DNA of 64,000 nucleotides from Legionella_C sp963803545 (GCA_963803545.1 CAWDMX010000001.1:372001-436000), one strand, 5' to 3'. Positions 26,329 to 35,475 are shown, counted from the stretch's first letter. Notes: generated by a model from the sequence alone, not told the origin. Translations and numbers: made by a program.

Positions 26329-28311
26329 TTACCTTGAAGCGGAAAAGGCACGCGCACCAGCACCTGGCTCCACCGTTGTTTGTCTGTCACTAAAAAACGA
26401 CAGGGTAGGCGCAACTCTACGAGCAACCTTTTTCTGCACCGCGTCGTTAATGTCCTCTGGAGCGGTGAACAAAACATCAAGCGCGCCTATCTTCTTATAC
26501 TCTTTTCGCAAACGGAAATTGGTTTGAGCCGTACGCCACTCGGGAGACAGGTTGTCTTTTGTTTCAACAGCAACGCGCGAAGGCATTGTTTCACCAAACT
26601 GCTTCAACCAAGCCTCTTTCCAGGTGATTGGGGTTGATGTATAACCCCCTTGGTTTATAGAGTCTTCGCGTGTATCGGGATATCCCACATCTCTCCAGCC
26701 TTCTCTGCGCCGCTTACTTATATAATTACCAATGCCAACAGCGGTCATTTCCCAACAGGTCGACAAGCCGTAAATGGGTAATAAAAGAACGGTTAGAAGC
26801 CGCGAGGGTAAATCGTTGTCGTGGTTGTGAGCCGTGCTGAGATTGAGCCGCTTTTGTAGAAGTTTCGGTGTTTCGGGCGTGGCTTTTTGCGCGTGATGGT
26901 GGTGGGCGTGGTTGAAGCTAAAGTAATGCCAATCGATGAACAATTCCATTATAAAGCTAATGCCCGTCGTAATCGCTTTAGAAATATGCGGAACTCTATC
27001 GGAGTCGACGCTCATACTGAGCAGGTGCGCTAAAAACATCACCAATTTTAAAGGCGCCAATAGCGCCGTCAACAGCAGCCGAAAGGGGTTTATCAATTGC
27101 CCTATATTTTCACGACGACAGGTGTTTTTAAATTTTTCCCAAAAAGATAAGTGCGGAACGCTATTGCCTGGGTGGCCGCTTTCTTCAGCTAAATGAGCGT
27201 GGGGATCTTCGGCTGTAGCGTTTGCGCAACCCTCGGTCGCACTTGCAGGGGCAGTTGCGTCCTCTGCTCCATTTGTTTTAGGAATCTCTTCCTTATAGGG
27301 TTTATTCACTTTCAAGGTGGCACAGATGTTGTAAATTGAGAAAAATATTGAAGAGACAAACATCATAACTGGATTAGCAACGCCCATAACAAACCCCGGC
27401 AAACGACGCATTGCCTCGGTCACGGGATAAGCGGCAATAGTCCACCAAGTGCCGGCTGTACACAAGGTCAGTGCAAGCGCGAGGACTATTAACACCACAG
27501 AAAAAAAAGGGAAAAAAACACGTTTGTTTTTAAAATCGTTTTTAATCTTCAGAAACCAATTTTTTATCGTATCGTTCTCATACATCTGGCTCATAGCGTT
27601 GTAAATTAAAAAACCATACCCAAAGCCGGCGACAACCGAGGCAAGAGCTATCAGGGCCGGAGAAAAAAGAACCCCAGTAAAAAGAGCGGTGGTGGTGAGG
27701 GTTGCGATAAGCGATGGCGTGCTTAAAGCCATAAAACATCCCGCGACAACGCTAAAGAGAATGAAGCCTAAATCAACTTTGGCGCTCGTTGAAAGCTTTT
27801 GTTTTGCGTGCTGCAAACCTTGTTCCTGCAACCACTGATGCAATTGCCGCGTGTAATCGTCGTTAATTGAGGCTTCTGGTTGCTCAAACATGACGTAGGA
27901 AAACCATTTTTCCATATCGTTTAAGGTTTTTTTTATGTGCGCTTGCTGTTTTTTACTGTCCTCATCGGGGTTCTTGCCGTAAAAAGTCGCTAGCCGTTTT
28001 AATTGCTTTTCATAATCGTCAAAGAACGCTGGGCGTTTGGTGTCGGTGGGGAAATTATCCAGTAAAAATTTTCTGCTGTGCGCGTATTTAAACGAGTTGG
28101 GCTTGAAAATTAACTTATTCAGCGCTTGTTTTATATTGGTCCAAAAAACCTCTCCTTCGTAGAGAACCGCCAACACCCCAGAGGCGCAAGCCAACCCTAT
28201 AATAGGCCATAAAGCAAACATGCCGCCAAAACTGAGCAGGCCGGCAACCAAGGACGCGCCAATAGTAAAAAATAAAGCCAAGAGGTAAAAAGGGATTTTT
28301 TTAGTTTTCAT
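26329..28311 (-). CDS. Large multi-TM orphan protein, effector candidate
   Basis: 660 residues from ATG 28309-28311. Hydrophobic segments: two near the N-terminus (IPFYLLALFFTIGASLVAGL and MFALWPIIGLACASGVLAVL), six or so between about 175 and 345, and more amphipathic ones around 395-450 and 515-540. Loops are polar and His-rich (HAHHHHAQK, HNHDND, HAHLAEES). A soluble tail of about 120 residues ends at FSASR. No transporter signature recognised. Short matches to the 405-residue protein at 12593-13810 (INPFRL, MPSRVAVE and end region) suggest a paralogous family. A Fur-box match lies 46 bp upstream, so it may respond to iron. The His-rich loops could bind metal; this is a guess. Confidence 0.7.
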   Translation of the reverse strand: MKTKKIPFYLLALFFTIGASLVAGLLSFGGMFALWPIIGLACASGVLAVLYEGEVFWTNIKQALNKLIFKPNSFKYAHSRKFLLDNFPTDTKRPAFFDDYEKQLKRLATFYGKNPDEDSKKQQAHIKKTLNDMEKWFSYVMFEQPEASINDDYTRQLHQWLQEQGLQHAKQKLSTSAKVDLGFILFSVVAGCFMALSTPSLIATLTTTALFTGVLFSPALIALASVVAGFGYGFLIYNAMSQMYENDTIKNWFLKIKNDFKNKRVFFPFFSVVLIVLALALTLCTAGTWWTIAAYPVTEAMRRLPGFVMGVANPVMMFVSSIFFSIYNICATLKVNKPYKEEIPKTNGAEDATAPASATEGCANATAEDPHAHLAEESGHPGNSVPHLSFWEKFKNTCRRENIGQLINPFRLLLTALLAPLKLVMFLAHLLSMSVDSDRVPHISKAITTGISFIMELFIDWHYFSFNHAHHHHAQKATPETPKLLQKRLNLSTAHNHDNDLPSRLLTVLLLPIYGLSTCWEMTAVGIGNYISKRRREGWRDVGYPDTREDSINQGGYTSTPITWKEAWLKQFGETMPSRVAVETKDNLSPEWRTAQTNFRLRKEYKKIGALDVLFTAPEDINDAVQKKVARRVAPTLSFFSDRQTTVEPGAGARAFSASR

Positions 28312-28356
28312 TGTGCAGCCGCAATACAAGTTGAATGCAGCGATTTTATTCTAAAT

Positions 28357-28375
28357 GAAAATGATTATCAATAAG
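28357..28375. promoter_or_regulatory. Probable Fur box
   Basis: The 19-mer GAAAATGATTATCAATAAG matches the Fur consensus at 15 of 19 positions on the opposite strand, including the whole central TGATAATCATT. It lies between the divergent multi-TM gene (46 bp from its start) and the M28 aminopeptidase gene (106 bp). It more likely controls the multi-TM gene by position. Confidence 0.65.
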
Positions 28376-28480
28376 ATTTAGAAAGAGATGTCTTACCGAC
28401 GCTATTTGGGATGCACGATTGGTTGAAGCGCATCGTTAGTTGGGCTACTATTTTGCGGGATTTAATTAAAAGGAGTTTTA

Positions 28481-29677
28481 ATGCGTTTTTTTGATTGTTT
28501 GACTATCGGGATGTTGAGTGCAAGTTTGAGCACCGGGATATCTTATGCAACAGAGCCCAGACTCGCCACGGAGCAATTGCAAATTCCACGGTGTTTACTA
28601 GGAGTCATACCCACCCATCCGGTGGTAGTAGAAAACGCTGGTTACGCCATTATCGACGTTAAACCCGATGCAATTGACGCCATCATGAAAAAAGCTTACA
28701 ACAGCGCTTGTGGCCATCCGGTAAACGTGACCCATGCGCTGTACGGCAGCCCTGAGCAAAAGCGCGAGCAGGCTCGAACGCTTTTAGAGGTTCCGAAAAA
28801 AATCAGCCTCCGCAGTAATGCTGCCACCTACACCATCCGTCATCAAGACGCGGTTGTCCGCGCCCTGGATAACATTCGTTCTGAAAATATTTTGTCAACG
28901 GTTGAGCAGCTGACGCGTTTCACCAATCGCTCGGCCACTAAAATTGAGGGCGTTCAAGCCGCAAGCTGGCTCAAGCAGCAATTTGATGATTTAGTCGCCG
29001 TATCTGGTCGTAAAGATACCCAATCTTTTTTTGTTAAAACCGGTTTACGGTACGCGCAGCCTTCTTTAGTTACCGTTATTGGCAAAAACATTCATGCTCC
29101 AGCAATTGTAATTGGCGCCCATATTGACACCTTAGACGGCCTAATGCCCGGCGCCGGCGACGACGCAAGTGGTACGGCGAGCATTTTAGAGGCCGCGCGC
29201 AGCTTAATGCAGTCGGATACCGTCTTAAAAAAACCGGTTTACTTTATTTGGTACGCAGCCGAAGAGCGCGGTCTAGTTGGCTCGCAGCAGGTGGTAAAAT
29301 ATTTCAATACCCATGCAATTGCTGTAGAGGCGGCTGTTCAGTTTGATATGACCGGCTTTAGAAACGACCCTTCGGATTCAACCATGTGGGTCTATCGCGA
29401 TTATACCGATCCCAAGCTTAGCGATTTCACAGCCTCTTTAATTGCAACCTATCTCAACGTTGCCGTTGGGGAATCCAGTTGCGGATACGGATGCAGCGAT
29501 CATGCTTCGTGGATGGAAAAAGGGGTTCCTGCGGCGTTCCCCTGTGAAACGGATTTTGAGCATCACAACCAGGCAATTCATAGTTCTGAGGATACTTTGG
29601 ATAAGTTGAATCTTGAACACATGACTAATTTTAGTAAGCTCGCACTCGCGTTTGCCATTGAGCTTGCCGGCGCATAA
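28481..29677 (+). CDS. Secreted M28-family leucyl-type aminopeptidase
   Basis: Zinc aminopeptidase of 398 residues, similar in layout to Vibrio leucine aminopeptidase and Legionella LapA/LapB. A signal peptide is seen (TIGMLSASLSTGISYA). A propeptide-like region of about 150 residues follows. The two-zinc site is complete: His214 in GAHIDT, Asp227 in GAGDDASG, Glu in AAEERG, Asp in FDMTG and His in IHSSEDT. The CGYGCSDHASW Cys pair is also typical. It probably releases amino acids outside the cell for uptake; type II secretion is known for the Legionella enzymes but not shown here. AAGGAG is well spaced before the ATG. It is divergent from the multi-TM gene across a Fur box. Confidence 0.92.
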   Translation: MRFFDCLTIGMLSASLSTGISYATEPRLATEQLQIPRCLLGVIPTHPVVVENAGYAIIDVKPDAIDAIMKKAYNSACGHPVNVTHALYGSPEQKREQARTLLEVPKKISLRSNAATYTIRHQDAVVRALDNIRSENILSTVEQLTRFTNRSATKIEGVQAASWLKQQFDDLVAVSGRKDTQSFFVKTGLRYAQPSLVTVIGKNIHAPAIVIGAHIDTLDGLMPGAGDDASGTASILEAARSLMQSDTVLKKPVYFIWYAAEERGLVGSQQVVKYFNTHAIAVEAAVQFDMTGFRNDPSDSTMWVYRDYTDPKLSDFTASLIATYLNVAVGESSCGYGCSDHASWMEKGVPAAFPCETDFEHHNQAIHSSEDTLDKLNLEHMTNFSKLALAFAIELAGA

Positions 29678-29689
29678 ACAACCTTAAAA

Positions 29690-29722
29690 CCGGTTTCCTC
29701 ATCGTACTAACAAGGAAACCGG
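29690..29722. terminator. Hairpin between convergent aminopeptidase and queC-like genes
   Basis: Arms CCGGTTTCCT (29690-29699) and AGGAAACCGG (29713-29722) form a 10-bp perfect stem with a 13-base loop, just after the aminopeptidase stop and overlapping the last codons of the queC-like gene. Suits a shared terminator, though T runs are short. Confidence 0.55.
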
Positions 29723-30516
29723 CTTGAGCTTAAGCTTTTAACATAAGCCACTACCGTGTCCCAATCAACAACTCCATTTTCGTTTGCGTACGCAATAGGG
29801 TCTACTTTGCCAAGGTTCATAAAAGCCGTAATCCGTTGTACGGACGATGCGCATTTGTAATCAGAAATACCGGCAGCATTCGGATTGTAGGAGGTGAGCG
29901 TTCGTTGATAAACCGCATCAAAATCAAGATTCAACTGCTCACAAGACAGAAGTCCATCTTCGAGTATTCCCTGTTTATCCAAAGACAAATAGGGCAGGTA
30001 GTTGCGCACTAAGTCCGCCTGCCAATTTCCTTGTAAATAGGCTTGATAATCGGCGTCGATAAACGCTTGCCGGCAATCGGGATACACCTGCTTATCGCCA
30101 GCATGGATACCTAAAGCAATTAAACAGCGGCGTTTTTCTTTTGTTGCAATTGAAAGGGCTATGGATTGAAGAATAGAAATAAATATTTTATTGCGATTGG
30201 GAACAACCGTTGCGTGCATATTCTCCTCATTGTAGTGCCCTTCAGGAATAGCAACGCTGGCGTCGGTTAACGCTGAAAAAAGCAGATGCCCCAAACTATC
30301 CAAGTCGATAATATGATGCGCAACAGGCCAATTTCTTTCTTGTAAATACTGAACCAACTGGCTTGCGCATCCAATTTCAGCGCGCTGCTTTTGGCCATAA
30401 TAAAAACTAATTGCGCTTACCGTATAGCCCTCTCGTAACAGACGTAAGAGCAAACTGCTTGAGTCCATCCCGCCACTCAAGGACAAACACGCAAAACCGC
30501 TATTTTTTTTTGTCAT
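29707..30516 (-). CDS. QueC-like PP-loop ATPase (7-cyano-7-deazaguanine synthase homologue)
   Basis: 269 residues. Adenine-nucleotide alpha-hydrolase fold with PP-loop SGGMDS at 14-19, FYYGQKQRAEI, the QueC-type NMHATVVPNRNKIF, and ALGIHAGDKQVYPDCRQAF. QueC turns 7-carboxy-7-deazaguanine into preQ0 for queuosine in tRNA. The normal C-terminal zinc site (Cys-x8-Cys-x2-Cys-x2-Cys) is not there: the aligned stretch reads SYNPNAAGISDYKCASSVQR, with only one of four Cys left. So it may use another substrate, as QueC-like proteins in some defence systems do, or bind no zinc. No queuosine or defence genes are next to it. I therefore give no gene symbol. Confidence 0.75.
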   Translation of the reverse strand: MTKKNSGFACLSLSGGMDSSSLLLRLLREGYTVSAISFYYGQKQRAEIGCASQLVQYLQERNWPVAHHIIDLDSLGHLLFSALTDASVAIPEGHYNEENMHATVVPNRNKIFISILQSIALSIATKEKRRCLIALGIHAGDKQVYPDCRQAFIDADYQAYLQGNWQADLVRNYLPYLSLDKQGILEDGLLSCEQLNLDFDAVYQRTLTSYNPNAAGISDYKCASSVQRITAFMNLGKVDPIAYANENGVVDWDTVVAYVKSLSSSRFPC

Positions 30517-31041
30517 TGCATTCAGTTTCCTTTTTTAAAGCCGAAGGCGTGCACCCCCGACCTTTTTAGACTAAATTATAAGCCTGTTACGCACACTAAA
30601 AATTTAGGTGGTTATATTTTCAAACGCTTTTCATGGAGTCGGCATCTAAAGACCGGAACGCTATCTCTTCCAGTCAAGTCAGAATCTCAGATCTAGTCTG
30701 AGCTAATACATATCATTTTTTTAAATGTGTTTCGTTTTACGCCAGTCAGTCGACGAAACGTCTTTTTTTAATCCTTGAATTTGTGGGTATTTCATCGCAG
30801 CTCCTGGTAATGGAGCTCTTTTAACAAAAAATTGACTAATTTGCTAGTTTCGAAAAGAGGTCTATTTTCTACCGAGCTTCACTAGAATGATGGTGGCACT
30901 GGCTGTTTCTATAAACTCAGGTAAACAATGTATTTTATATTTTTATAACTCACCTAAAATCGTCTGATAATTTAAATTATTTTGGGTGAGCTTGACTTCT
31001 AATTGTTCAGTTAAAAATACTTGAACCATTTTTAACTGTTT
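30517..31041. other. Gene-poor region with a repeat and possible IS remnant
   Basis: 525 bp without a full gene. It holds the second copy of the 21-bp dispersed repeat (30691-30711), a short hairpin AGCTCC-x7-GGAGCT followed by CTTTT (near 30800-30820), and on the minus strand a 24-codon frame (MKYPQIQGLKKDVSSTDW...) preceded by GGAG. Together with the sequence GACCTCTTTTCGAAACTAGC upstream of that frame, this could be the end of a dead insertion sequence. Confidence 0.5.
30691..30711. repeat. Short dispersed repeat, copy 2
   Basis: 21 bp identical to 13954-13974. Here it overlaps a small palindrome, CTCAGA-TCTAG-TCTGAG. Origin unknown. Confidence 0.6.
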
Positions 31042-32007
31042 TTATGTGAGACCAACATCTTTTACAGCATCTTGGTATATGCTTTCAACTGCACTGACTG
31101 AAGTCGTTTTTATAAGTCCAAAAAACCCAAAAAAACTGGTCCAAATTCCTTGCCCTTTTTTTAATATTTCATATTCGTCAGATTTAATAAATTGGTTATA
31201 ACACTGTTGCTTATCCGTTGAATTATCATCCCGAATTTTTGCAGTAAAGTCTGAAATGATTGCAGCCTTCAAAGAGTCCCCTCTAAGACCTATATATTGG
31301 GGTTTAATATTTTTTTCCGGTTTAGCAGAAAAAAAATGAAACGAAGCGTATTCCTTTTTATAATATTTGTTTACAGCGTCTCTTTCACTTAAGTCTTGAC
31401 AGCCCAAAATAGAGTCTATAATAGTTTCTCTATTGGGTATTGAACCATCGCTTTCGGAATTTTTTAATCGAGTTAGTTTAAAATGAACCTTCTTTTGAAG
31501 GTGGGGTGGTGCTAGCTTTTGCATTCGCTCCATAATGGCAATATAGATTGATTGATGACCGCGGAGGGTTGTTGCTTGTGCGGAATCGCGTTCAATATCG
31601 CGAGTATCCCGACTACTATCAAAGTAACAGTCTAAAAAGAAATTAACTTCTTGTGCTCGTATTGTAGTTAGGAGGGCCGCTTCGGGATCATCATGATCTA
31701 ACCGATTGATGTAGCTGGTGATATCATCCTTTATAGCAAAAATCATGTTTTGTGCTTCTGGTGAAAATGGTTCTGCTCCAATTAATCTAATTAATCGACG
31801 GTTAGGTCCTGATGCAATTTGTCCTTGAGTAAGTAAATCAATTATTTTTTTACTTTCTACAAAAAATTTTGATGCGTTTCCTTTTTCTAATTGAGATTTT
31901 GCGCGCAACCACTGTTTTTTTATTTTCATATTAATTTTATTTAATTGTGCATTGTCAGTATTTTTAGTGGGCATAATTTTTCCAAAGAAGTTTTTAGTCT
32001 TTACCAT
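31042..32007 (-). CDS. Orphan hypothetical protein
   Basis: 321 residues, soluble, Lys-rich and mostly helical in appearance, with one modestly hydrophobic patch near the C-terminus (GIWTSFFGFFGLIKTTSVSA). No signal peptide and no known domain. An internal ATG at 31974 (MPTKNTDNAQL) has GGA at a good distance and may be the true start. AT-rich coding and position between degraded mobile sequences suggest acquired DNA. A secreted effector is possible; nothing in the sequence proves it. Confidence 0.6.
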   Translation of the reverse strand: MVKTKNFFGKIMPTKNTDNAQLNKINMKIKKQWLRAKSQLEKGNASKFFVESKKIIDLLTQGQIASGPNRRLIRLIGAEPFSPEAQNMIFAIKDDITSYINRLDHDDPEAALLTTIRAQEVNFFLDCYFDSSRDTRDIERDSAQATTLRGHQSIYIAIMERMQKLAPPHLQKKVHFKLTRLKNSESDGSIPNRETIIDSILGCQDLSERDAVNKYYKKEYASFHFFSAKPEKNIKPQYIGLRGDSLKAAIISDFTAKIRDDNSTDKQQCYNQFIKSDEYEILKKGQGIWTSFFGFFGLIKTTSVSAVESIYQDAVKDVGLT

Positions 32008-32112
32008 TATAACTAATTAAATTGTTGTAAGGCACTATTGGGTGCTCATCAACAAACGACACCAAAGTTCCACAAAATTTTATTAAAAAGTAACGTTCAT
32101 AAACGACGACTG

Positions 32113-32319
32113 TCAGCATAACTCTCGTGAGCTAATGAAATACAATAAAGCTGAGCGCGACGCGTCTAGAATCTTCGTTATTAATGCCTTAGATACTTTT
32201 TTACCCAATAACATCAGAATTTCAGCTTCTTTACCGTCTAGTCGCGATGAACCATGGAATCCTTTTGGCCGACCAAGCACTCTGGGCTTGGTCGACCTAA
32301 AGAAGTAAAAGCTTCGCAC
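32113..32319 (-). pseudogene. C-terminal remnant of a serine recombinase (resolvase/invertase)
   Basis: 68 codons. GRPKGFHGSSRLDGKEAEILML followed by KVSKALITKILDASRSALLYFISSREL closely matches the DNA-binding helix-turn-helix tail of resolvase/invertase proteins (usual form GRPKG...LDGKE...GVSKASIAKILGVSRTTLYHFI). The catalytic N-terminal domain with its Ser is absent upstream. This is a leftover of a transposon or phage recombinase gene. Confidence 0.75.
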
Positions 32320-32474
32320 TTTAAAGCGACGCTACAATCTGATTATGCGCAGAAAGTGCTCAATGGTATTTTTTGAGCACTCATGCGTTTGCTCTGCACT
32401 CGGGGTTCGCAAAACAATTTAAAATCAGATAGAATGATTTTTGAAAAAATTTGCCCATAAATAAAGGAACCATT

Positions 32475-32684
32475 ATGAAATTGTTTGTATTACTACTTTG
32501 TTTATTACCTTGCGTGAATTTTGCAGCGCAAAACCTTAGTAAAAACGCCGTAGCTACTTATCAACAATTGTGCGCAAAAGAGATTGACCCTGTTAAACGC
32601 CACCATTATTGCTCGGTGCTGGAAAATAACACGCATCTCCAGTTTATTCCTAGCGCCTTACGCAAAGATACGGCTCTTGTTTAG
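32475..32684 (+). CDS. Small secreted Cys-containing peptide
   Basis: 69 residues with a strong signal peptide (KLFVLLLCLLPCVNFAA). The mature part is about 50 residues with two Cys (QLCAKE and HYCSVL), which could form one disulfide. AAGGA is well spaced before the ATG at 32475. No homologue recognised. The 3' end overlaps the convergent spoVR gene by 4 bp. It lies beside the recombinase remnant, but whether it is acquired is unclear. Confidence 0.65.
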   Translation: MKLFVLLLCLLPCVNFAAQNLSKNAVATYQQLCAKEIDPVKRHHYCSVLENNTHLQFIPSALRKDTALV

Positions 32685-34180
32685 TTTTTCTCATCCCTTG
32701 GGTAATTGTATTCGGCCGTTGTGCACTGCTCATTAAACGACAACAATCGAACCGGCTGCTGCCATAGAGTATAAATATGCTTAAGCACGTCCAAGGTGTT
32801 GGCGTTTAACGGCTGTTTATCGGTTTGGACGTGATGCAAAATAAGCGTTTGATTGTTGGCATCAACGCTTTTAACTTGCACGTCCGGTTCGCTGTAACTT
32901 AAATTATAGTGGCGAGCAAGACACTCCCGTATATTTTTATATCCCGACTCGTCGTGAATATTGGCCACCAGATAATCCTTGCGCGAATCGTCGTCTACTA
33001 AATGAAATAGTTTTAAATCTCGAATTAATTTTGGCGATAAATACTGAGCTATAAAACTCTCATCCTTGTAATTACGCATTGCAAAATCCAAGGCAGTTAA
33101 CCCGTTGGTGTGCGCCAGATAGGGAAACCATTGCCGGTCCTCAGCACTGGGGTTTTCACAAATTCGCTTGATGTCTTGCATCATCGAATACCCCAGGGTG
33201 TAGGGATTCATTCCGCTAAAATAAGGACTGTTGTACGCCGGTTGCGCAATGACATTGGTGTGCGTTTGTAGAATTTCCAGCATAAATTCATCGCTAACAA
33301 GCCCCTCATCGTACAAGCTGTTCAACAAGGTGTGATGCCAAAAACAAGCCCAGCCTTCGTTCATGACCTTGGTTTGTCCTTGCGGGTAAAAATACTGGGC
33401 AATTTTACGAACGATTCGGATGATTTCCCGCTCCCATGCCTGAAGTTTCGGAGCATTTTTTTCAATAAAGTAGAGGATGTTTTCCTGTGGCTCGGTCACC
33501 AAGCCCGCGCCTCTTGCCTCGCTAGGCGCGCTTTTTAAATTGGGGATGGTGCGCCACAATTCATTCACTTGCGTTTGCCGATATATTTCGCGATTTTGTT
33601 GCCGAAGTTGCTCGTCTTGCACGGACAATTTGGCCGGGTGCTTGTAGCGGTCGACACCGTAATTCATCAAGGCGTGGCAGGCATCCAGAACGGTTTCAAC
33701 TCGATCAATACCGTATTTTTCCTCGCATTCGCTGAGGTAGCTTTTGGCAAAAACCAGATAGTCAATAATGGCATCCGCCGAGGTCCACATCTTATACAGG
33801 TAATTGTTTTTAAAAAATGAATTGTGGCCATAGCAGGCATGAGCAATGACTAACGCTTGCATAGCCATGCTGTTTTCTTCCATTAAATACGAGATGCACG
33901 GGTTGGAGTTAATAACCAACTCATAAGCCAAACCCATTCTTCCGCGTTGGTAGTTTTTTTCAACCGTGACAAAGCGTTTACCAAAAGACCAATGATGGTA
34001 GCCAAGGGGCATTCCTGTAGACGCGTAGGCATCCATCATTTGCTCGGCGGAAATAATTTCAATCTGATTGGGATAGGTATCGAGCTTAAAATCTTTTGCC
34101 AGTCGCGAAATTTCACGATCGTAGGCTTCAATGCGTTCAAACGTCCATTCACTGCCCGTTGAAAGAAGTTGTTTTTTCAT
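32681..34180 (-). CDS. spoVR: SpoVR family protein (YcgB-like)
   Basis: 499 residues. Family hallmarks are LGYHHWSFGKRF near 50, a NSNPCISYLMEEN segment, HACYGHNSFFKNNYLYKMW, MNEGWACFWHHTLLN, and NPYTLGYSMMQDI. Despite the Bacillus name (spore cortex), in proteobacteria the gene travels with prkA and yeaH and works in stress or nutrient adaptation; its biochemistry is unknown. The ATG overlaps the TGA of the YeaH gene (ATGA), so translation is coupled. Last gene of the prkA-yeaH-spoVR operon. Confidence 0.95.
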   Translation of the reverse strand: MKKQLLSTGSEWTFERIEAYDREISRLAKDFKLDTYPNQIEIISAEQMMDAYASTGMPLGYHHWSFGKRFVTVEKNYQRGRMGLAYELVINSNPCISYLMEENSMAMQALVIAHACYGHNSFFKNNYLYKMWTSADAIIDYLVFAKSYLSECEEKYGIDRVETVLDACHALMNYGVDRYKHPAKLSVQDEQLRQQNREIYRQTQVNELWRTIPNLKSAPSEARGAGLVTEPQENILYFIEKNAPKLQAWEREIIRIVRKIAQYFYPQGQTKVMNEGWACFWHHTLLNSLYDEGLVSDEFMLEILQTHTNVIAQPAYNSPYFSGMNPYTLGYSMMQDIKRICENPSAEDRQWFPYLAHTNGLTALDFAMRNYKDESFIAQYLSPKLIRDLKLFHLVDDDSRKDYLVANIHDESGYKNIRECLARHYNLSYSEPDVQVKSVDANNQTLILHHVQTDKQPLNANTLDVLKHIYTLWQQPVRLLSFNEQCTTAEYNYPRDEKN

Positions 34181-35439
34181 AGTTTTTTCCGCTTAAACAA
34201 CGCCCGAAATACCGGATAAATTTGGCTGGCTGTATCTATATTTTGCATGGCAAAATTTTTATAGCGCTCGGCCACAGCCGCATACATTTCCCAGAGGCTT
34301 TGATGATGGCGTGGCGTGATTTCAACGTACGCATAATACTGCGAAACCGGCATTATTTTCTCAAATAAAAGTTCTTGGCAATAGGGTGAGTCGGCGTTCC
34401 AGTTGTCTCCGTCGGAGGCTTGCGCCACATAGATGTTCCAAATATTTGGTGGGTAGGATTCGCCAATTGTGGACGCTAACAATTCCAACGCGCTGGACAC
34501 AACCGTTCCCCCTGTTTCGCGCGAATAGAAAAAATCCTGCTCGTTTACAATTTTTGCTGAGGTATGATGGCGAATAAAAACCAACTCAATTTTTTTATAA
34601 TTTTTCGTTAGAAATAAATATAATAACGTGAAAAACTGCTTAGCCATTTCTTTTTTAGGCTCGTCCATGGAGCCTGAAACATCCATAATGCAGAACATCA
34701 CCGCCTGAGTCGTTGGCGCGGGTATTTGCACCCGATTGTTGTACCGAAGATCGAGCGTATCAATAAAAGGGATGGCGCCAATTTTTTTCTGTAAATAGGC
34801 GCGTTCTGCTGTTAGTTTTTCGAAAGCCTCAGTATCGGATGCGGTTTCAGAGCTTTGCTGGGCGAGCGCCTGCTCTATGGCCTCCAGCTTTTTTTTATAA
34901 GGCGACGACAAGCCAATGCGTCGCCCAATCGCTTGGCGCATCGAGCGGCCCACATTGATATTTGAGGGGATTCCACTGGATTTAATTCCCGCGCGCACGC
35001 TCTTTGTGGTCGTAAGAGTTGCCAGTTCTTTTTTCACCAAATCAGGCAATTCCAAGTCTTCAAAGTACAAATCAAGAAACTCTTCGCGCGATAAGCTAAA
35101 AATAAAATCGTCTTCGCCCTCACCCTGATTGCCGGCTCCGTCTCCAGAACCCGTTTTCGATTCTGGTGGCTTTTCCAGCGTATCGCCACGAAAAAATTGA
35201 TCGTTACCCGGTAAAATGCGCTCGATACGCCCGCCTTTACCGGATGAAAACTGCGGTTCTGAAATATCTTTTGAGGGTATATGCACGTTTTCACCCTGAT
35301 TAATTTCGGTGATACTGCGCTTGCCAATTGCCTGTGCCACGGCCTGCTTTATTTGATTTTTATACCGACGAATAAAACGTTGCCTGTTTACCGTAGACTT
35401 TTTCAAAGAATTAGTACGTCTATCAATAAATTGCGTCAT
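34177..35439 (-). CDS. yeaH: YeaH/YhbH family protein (DUF444, VWA-like)
   Basis: 420 residues from the ATG at 35437-35439 (MTQFIDRRTNS). Signature features: the FIDRR start with a basic helix, an acidic/Gly-rich linker (GSGDGAGNQGEGEDDF), the EEFLDLYFEDLELPDL motif, and a von Willebrand A-like domain with the metal-binding FCIMDVSGSMDEPKK and ETGGTVVSSALELL. It acts with the PrkA kinase and SpoVR in stress responses. It starts 36 bp after prkA and overlaps spoVR by 4 bp. The role of the VWA domain is not known. Confidence 0.95.
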   Translation of the reverse strand: MTQFIDRRTNSLKKSTVNRQRFIRRYKNQIKQAVAQAIGKRSITEINQGENVHIPSKDISEPQFSSGKGGRIERILPGNDQFFRGDTLEKPPESKTGSGDGAGNQGEGEDDFIFSLSREEFLDLYFEDLELPDLVKKELATLTTTKSVRAGIKSSGIPSNINVGRSMRQAIGRRIGLSSPYKKKLEAIEQALAQQSSETASDTEAFEKLTAERAYLQKKIGAIPFIDTLDLRYNNRVQIPAPTTQAVMFCIMDVSGSMDEPKKEMAKQFFTLLYLFLTKNYKKIELVFIRHHTSAKIVNEQDFFYSRETGGTVVSSALELLASTIGESYPPNIWNIYVAQASDGDNWNADSPYCQELLFEKIMPVSQYYAYVEITPRHHQSLWEMYAAVAERYKNFAMQNIDTASQIYPVFRALFKRKKL

Positions 35440-35475
35440 ATCAGCATCCCAGTTGGCCGTTGCCAAACAAAAGTA

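Noticed and set aside
30880..30912. Sequence like the end of the IS3 element (AGTGCCACCAT)
   Set aside because: Only 11 bp match the IS end at 8924-8934 and the next bases diverge, so a remnant cannot be claimed.
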